Shown here in pieces: positions 60,335 through 64,000 of a stretch of 64,000 nucleotides of DNA (positions within the stretch are counted from its first letter, which is position 1; every line of letters begins with the position of its first letter). The notes beneath the pieces are model-generated. The model searched no databases and had not been told where the DNA came from. It saw nothing but the letters and a program-made list of their open reading frames with translations. Origin of the DNA: Escarpia spicata (lineage: Eukaryota > Annelida > Polychaeta > Sabellida > Siboglinidae); NCBI GenBank assembly GCA_963995525.1, contig OZ023217.1, positions 24,988,099-25,052,098 on the forward strand. The letters are read 5' to 3'. Made by a program: the position numbers and the translations under genes.

Positions 60335-61735
60335 TCATAACTGCATCATAGGGATTCGGATATATCGACGAAAGGCGGCAGATTTCCACCTGCCCATAGA
60401 TTGTATCTGGACATCTGTGAATCCTCGTGTTGCTGCAGTAGTTGCTGCACCTATCCTAAATGAGTGACACTTATAAAGACTAGGGTCATAACCAGCGTGG
60501 GAAAGACAAGCAGTTAATTGAGAAGCAAAATATGCTCTGGAAATGGGGGTTCTGTCAGGGAAGACAAAGAGTGGTCCTGCTGATGAGCCACGAGTGTTTA
60601 GATAGCGACAAATGTGTGCCACAGGACAGTTCTTAGACTGTGAATTTATTTCTAGGACAATAGGCCTGCCAACTTTCTGGTGTTTAGCATGTCGGATTGT
60701 AAGTTGCAGGGATGCTTTACTATCACTATGACGACCAGGCACTATTATTACGTCACCCCGTTGTATGACATGTTCGGTCGACCCTCCAGACCGCACAGTC
60801 ATTTCACCGATCCTTAAAAAATCATGGAAAGCTAAGAGGAACATTGCTGTTATACATAATTGAGTAAACTTGTCAGTGATTACAACTTTTGAAGCGCTGA
60901 CAAGATGACCTAGGATATGTAACTCAATTGGCCTTCTGGAATCCATTGTGCTAGATGTCTTCTGAACACCTACTAGAAGTTTCTTAATGCAAAAATTATC
61001 TGCAGGATCTGCTAGCCCAACTATTTTATGACTAAGAAATAGCGGACACAGTGGACACAATTGTTGACGAAGCATAATTGGCTGCAAACAGGTGTGTAAT
61101 AAATCCTGCAAGATTCGTTCGTGACACAGGGAAACACTTTTTGCCAGGACAGACAGATGATAAATATTTACGTAACATGTTGACACTGCGCCTATATTCT
61201 TCACGTTTTGTTGGTGCTAGTGACGCTCTGATGAGGTCCTGTTCTAAGCTAGCAGCACTTGTGGCTTCAGTGGATCGGGGATTGCTACGGGAGTGCGGTC
61301 CAGCCAAGGTGCTATCTGTCTGGCTTTTCCGATCTGCAATCGAGAAAGATGATCGGCTATGACATTTTGGTATCCCGGAACATGGCGAGATCGAAAAAGG
61401 ATATTGTGCCGCAAACAGGCACTTGGAAGTGGTCTTATTGATGATGTCAACGACACCAGAATTGTTAGTCATGAAAATTATACAGTGATTAGCCAGATAT
61501 TTGCCAAATAACTCTGTCGCTAGAACTAAGGGGTACAGTTCAAGAAGGGTTATATCGGCGGAAGTAAAGGGCTTGTGCCATGCACTCGCTATCCACTTCT
61601 TCCCAAAAACTACTGCAAAGCCTACATCACTGGATGCATCTGTATACAACTTAATTGTGTGAGATGACAAAAACCTCTGTTCCAGGAACATACTCTTTAT
61701 GTATGTACAAGTTTACATTTTTATATTGAATAAAT
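60335..61735 (-). pseudogene. DIRS-type retroelement: RNase H and tyrosine recombinase
   Basis: Minus strand. The 5' part has an RNase H-like block (KLYTDASSDVGFAVVFGKKW, LELYPLVLATELF, FMTNNSGVVDIINK) and, in another frame, HNILFRSRHVPGYQNVIADH. Then come LAPTKREEYRRSVNMLRKYL (recombinase N-terminus) and the catalytic domain. FLRIGEMT gives the first Arg, CHSFRIGAATTAATRG the H-x-x-R, and MGRWKSAAFRRYIRI the Trp and the nucleophilic Tyr. Such enzymes integrate circular DNA copies instead of using an integrase. Reverse transcriptase is absent (truncated at 61735), and frameshifts near 61390 and 61040 inactivate it. Confidence 0.85.
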
Positions 61736-61755
61736 AAATACATATATCAATCAAA

Positions 61756-61756
<1 letters not shown>

Positions 61757-61786
<30 letters not shown>

Positions 61787-61850
61787 CGTGCGTGTGTCTG
61801 TGCGTTTGTGTTTGCGTGTGCGCGTGCGCGTGGGTGTGTGTGTTTGCAGC
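61757..61850. repeat. TG-rich microsatellite
   Basis: TG run with CG interruptions immediately beyond the 5' truncation point of the DIRS-type element. Confidence 0.9.
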
Positions 61851-62490
61851 CGAGGATTCAAATAGAACGTCTGGTGGCAATATACAACAAAGGGATACAG
61901 AGACAATGCAACATGGCTACCACGATGACCACTAATATGGTGAAATGTAGATTTTCATCAATTTAATGTTATACCGTAATTATTACACAACAACTGGCTA
62001 CACAAGTAGGAGGTCTTCCGATTATGAAAACGACTGATACCATACTGACATCATTGAGGATTTTGACATATCAAAGATGACTCCCAGTGGGTGAAAATAC
62101 ATATAATTAATGACATTTTCAAACATATGCAAACTAGATACTGTTTAGATATATGTTTTTGCACTACAATCACATGCATTACCATCGTCCCTGTTTGCAA
62201 CATCATAGGCTCAGTATTGACAATATTCCTCCAACGGTTGTTACAGTCTGTCCGTGGCAATAACAATATATGTTACATGCTGACTGGACGTGGGGGCAAC
62301 AGCAACGACTCCCTCTGGTATAATGACTGAGGAGAATTATTTCAACATTTCATCCTTCCACCAACCAAAATATGTTGGAACTGGATCATGAGGTCCCTTT
62401 GCCAAAGCTGATTTCCAAAACCATACATTATACATAATTTATATTACATTTGTAAGTGAACATGTTCGTCGTTCCCATCAAACTCCTCTG
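61851..62490. other. unassigned DNA
   Basis: Shares two short blocks with 58690-58870, as noted there. No gene is supported. Confidence 0.4.
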
Positions 62491-62619
62491 ACGTTTGAGG
62501 GAGTTACTGCAACTTTGGAGTAGTGCAAGGTTCGGATGTTTGCAGCCTGCCAGAACTTTTTCACGAACTCTGGCTTTACCATTCCCCAGTTGCAGACAGC
62601 GGTGTTGTGTCCCGAGAGT

Positions 62620-62952
62620 TCATGAGCTGCCCGTAGCTGAGGTGCGATGTCAACATGTTATGAACGTACCATTGTCGATGGTATGTCGTGTTTGGGTCGT
62701 ACCTCCTTTGAAAAGGGCACATTCAAGAAAGTAGTGAATGGAAGGATAAAATAAATCACTTTTATGCAAGTCGCCTTTTCCTTCGCAGCAACTACTACTC
62801 GTTGAAAAATTATACTGTCTGTCTCGCCGTATGTTATTTAACGGTATTTTGTTATGGTACCTTTGTGATATCTTGTGGAAAAGTAGATTGTCCCGTATTT
62901 CTGTACATGTGCTACGTTGTGGTTCCGTGGTGTCTCTCTTTCTCTGACTCAT
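62620..62952 (-). mobile_element. possible LINE C-terminal zinc-knuckle fragment
   Basis: Minus-strand frame with NKIPLNNIRRDRQYNFSTSS, CCEGKGDLHKSDLFYP and YFLECALFKGGTTQTRH resembles the CxC...H...C motif near the C-terminus of LINE pol proteins. No RT block is present; the call is weak. Confidence 0.35.
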
Positions 62953-64000
62953 CGCAGGTAATGGTGATCAACTAATGTTTGTCTTCGGTAACGGTGAGCT
63001 ACTTTCTGAGATTACAGTGCTGTAGGTAGCAACATACAGCTAGTGCTGCTTGCTAGCAGGCTTTTCAACGCGAGACGAACTTGAATAACTCTTGGTACTG
63101 TAGTTGTAGTGTCAATCAAATATGATTTCCACATCACTTGTATCTGACTGTCTGAACATATATCTCAGCACAAGATCGACGAAATCTTGTATAATGCTAT
63201 GTGCTGGCCAGTGAATAATCAACCACACAGCGCATCCATCGACAAATGTCCGCACAATAAATGGACATGTCCTTGCTGACTGTTCTACCTGAACATGTTC
63301 AGTGTTGATTTGAACGATGTAATCGTCATATTTCCATGTTGTCAAACTTGAAAATCGGCCATGGTGCAAGTTTATCAACGAATACATCTTCTATAGTCAT
63401 ATCGCGCGAATTCAACATTCCCTAGACTAGCGTATAGATGATACAAGCACTGCCGCCTATAATTAATTAGGTGGAATTGTTAAAGTTGTAGTTCACAACG
63501 GTTTGCTGGCAGGCTGCAAACTTCTGAACAAACTTCACCCAATATGATCAATGAAGAAATGTCATAGTTCGACATCAACATGTTACGGATGTAAACATGA
63601 TAAAAGCATGTGCATTTTCAGATGTGAACGTGAATTGCATATATTGTAAAACGAAATGCGACTGTCCACTTCCAAACACATCTATCGTAAACATTAGCAT
63701 TCAAAAAGGACAAACATTACAGTGTTTCCGATCAAATTGTCCGCATAAACAAAATAACAATCGTATGTCATTGCAATTGAGATACACATTGACAATGAAA
63801 TAAAGATGTGCACAATCTGCTCATTGTATTTTCATTGGTAGACTCTTAATCGAGACTGGGTCCACAGTGAAACAAACCTCGATATAAACGACTACATAAC
63901 GCTCACTCGTCTGAATCGAACACGCCGACGCCTAAGTGTATACATTGCTGATGATGTTAACAATTTTTTTATTGGATGTACATCACTTTAAATCACACAT
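62953..64000. other. unassigned AT-rich DNA
   Basis: No gene, RNA or repeat could be supported. A 68-codon plus-strand frame at 63597-63803 (IYCKTKCDCPLPN) has several cysteines but no identifiable family. Confidence 0.4.

Overview
This is eukaryotic, almost certainly invertebrate animal DNA, probably marine. Genes are split by GT-AG introns. The intergenic space is packed with microsatellites, SINEs, CR1-like and RTE-like LINEs, a DIRS-type retroelement and several cut-and-paste DNA transposons. No operon, Shine-Dalgarno or CRISPR organisation is present. I cannot name the species.

The host gene content is essentially two same-strand paralogues of an SLC16 (monocarboxylate transporter, MCT) gene: MCT-A at about 16.84-21.20 kb (6 coding exons, 576 codons) and MCT-B at about 45.8-54.2 kb (7 coding exons, about 654 codons). 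Four exons or exon groups correspond one to one; three have identical lengths (144, 270, 126 bp), and all shared introns are phase 1, so this is a tandem duplication. MCT-B has one additional phase-2 intron and very large repeat-filled introns. Its fourth intron is almost entirely a 32-bp minisatellite whose unit is a copy of that intron's own 3' splice site plus the first codons of the next exon.

The 24.6 kb between the genes is mostly a stack of nested mobile elements. A CR1-like LINE (from 21.7 kb, resuming at 38.24 kb) is split by a 16.0-kb element with terminal inverted repeats and a CCGG target duplication (22230-38235). That element contains a 9.3-kb IS3EU-like DNA transposon (22795-32085, target duplication CATTGG), which carries a DDE transposase on + and a HECT-type ubiquitin ligase gene on -. 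Inside the intron of the HECT gene sits a 1.8-kb element with ~110-bp inverted repeats and a CXC-domain ORF (28154-29960). The right half of the LINE is interrupted by a 3.3-kb foldback palindrome (40067-43334) with tandem-repeat arms. A hAT-like element (43720-45052) follows and splits a SINE.

Layout: 1-8.9 kb, mostly unassigned, with a gypsy-like pol end, a 77-bp tandem array and a SINE; 8.9-16 kb, a TIR/array element family and two LINE 3' fragments; 16.8-21.2 kb, MCT-A; 21.6-45.1 kb, the nested transposon block; 45.8-54.3 kb, MCT-B; 54.3-64 kb, dispersed repeats, a TAG microsatellite, a SINE, a decayed DIRS-type element and a LINE tail.

Most long open frames in this window are artefacts of repeats without stop codons. 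Only the two MCT genes look intact. The transposon genes carry frameshifts or stops.
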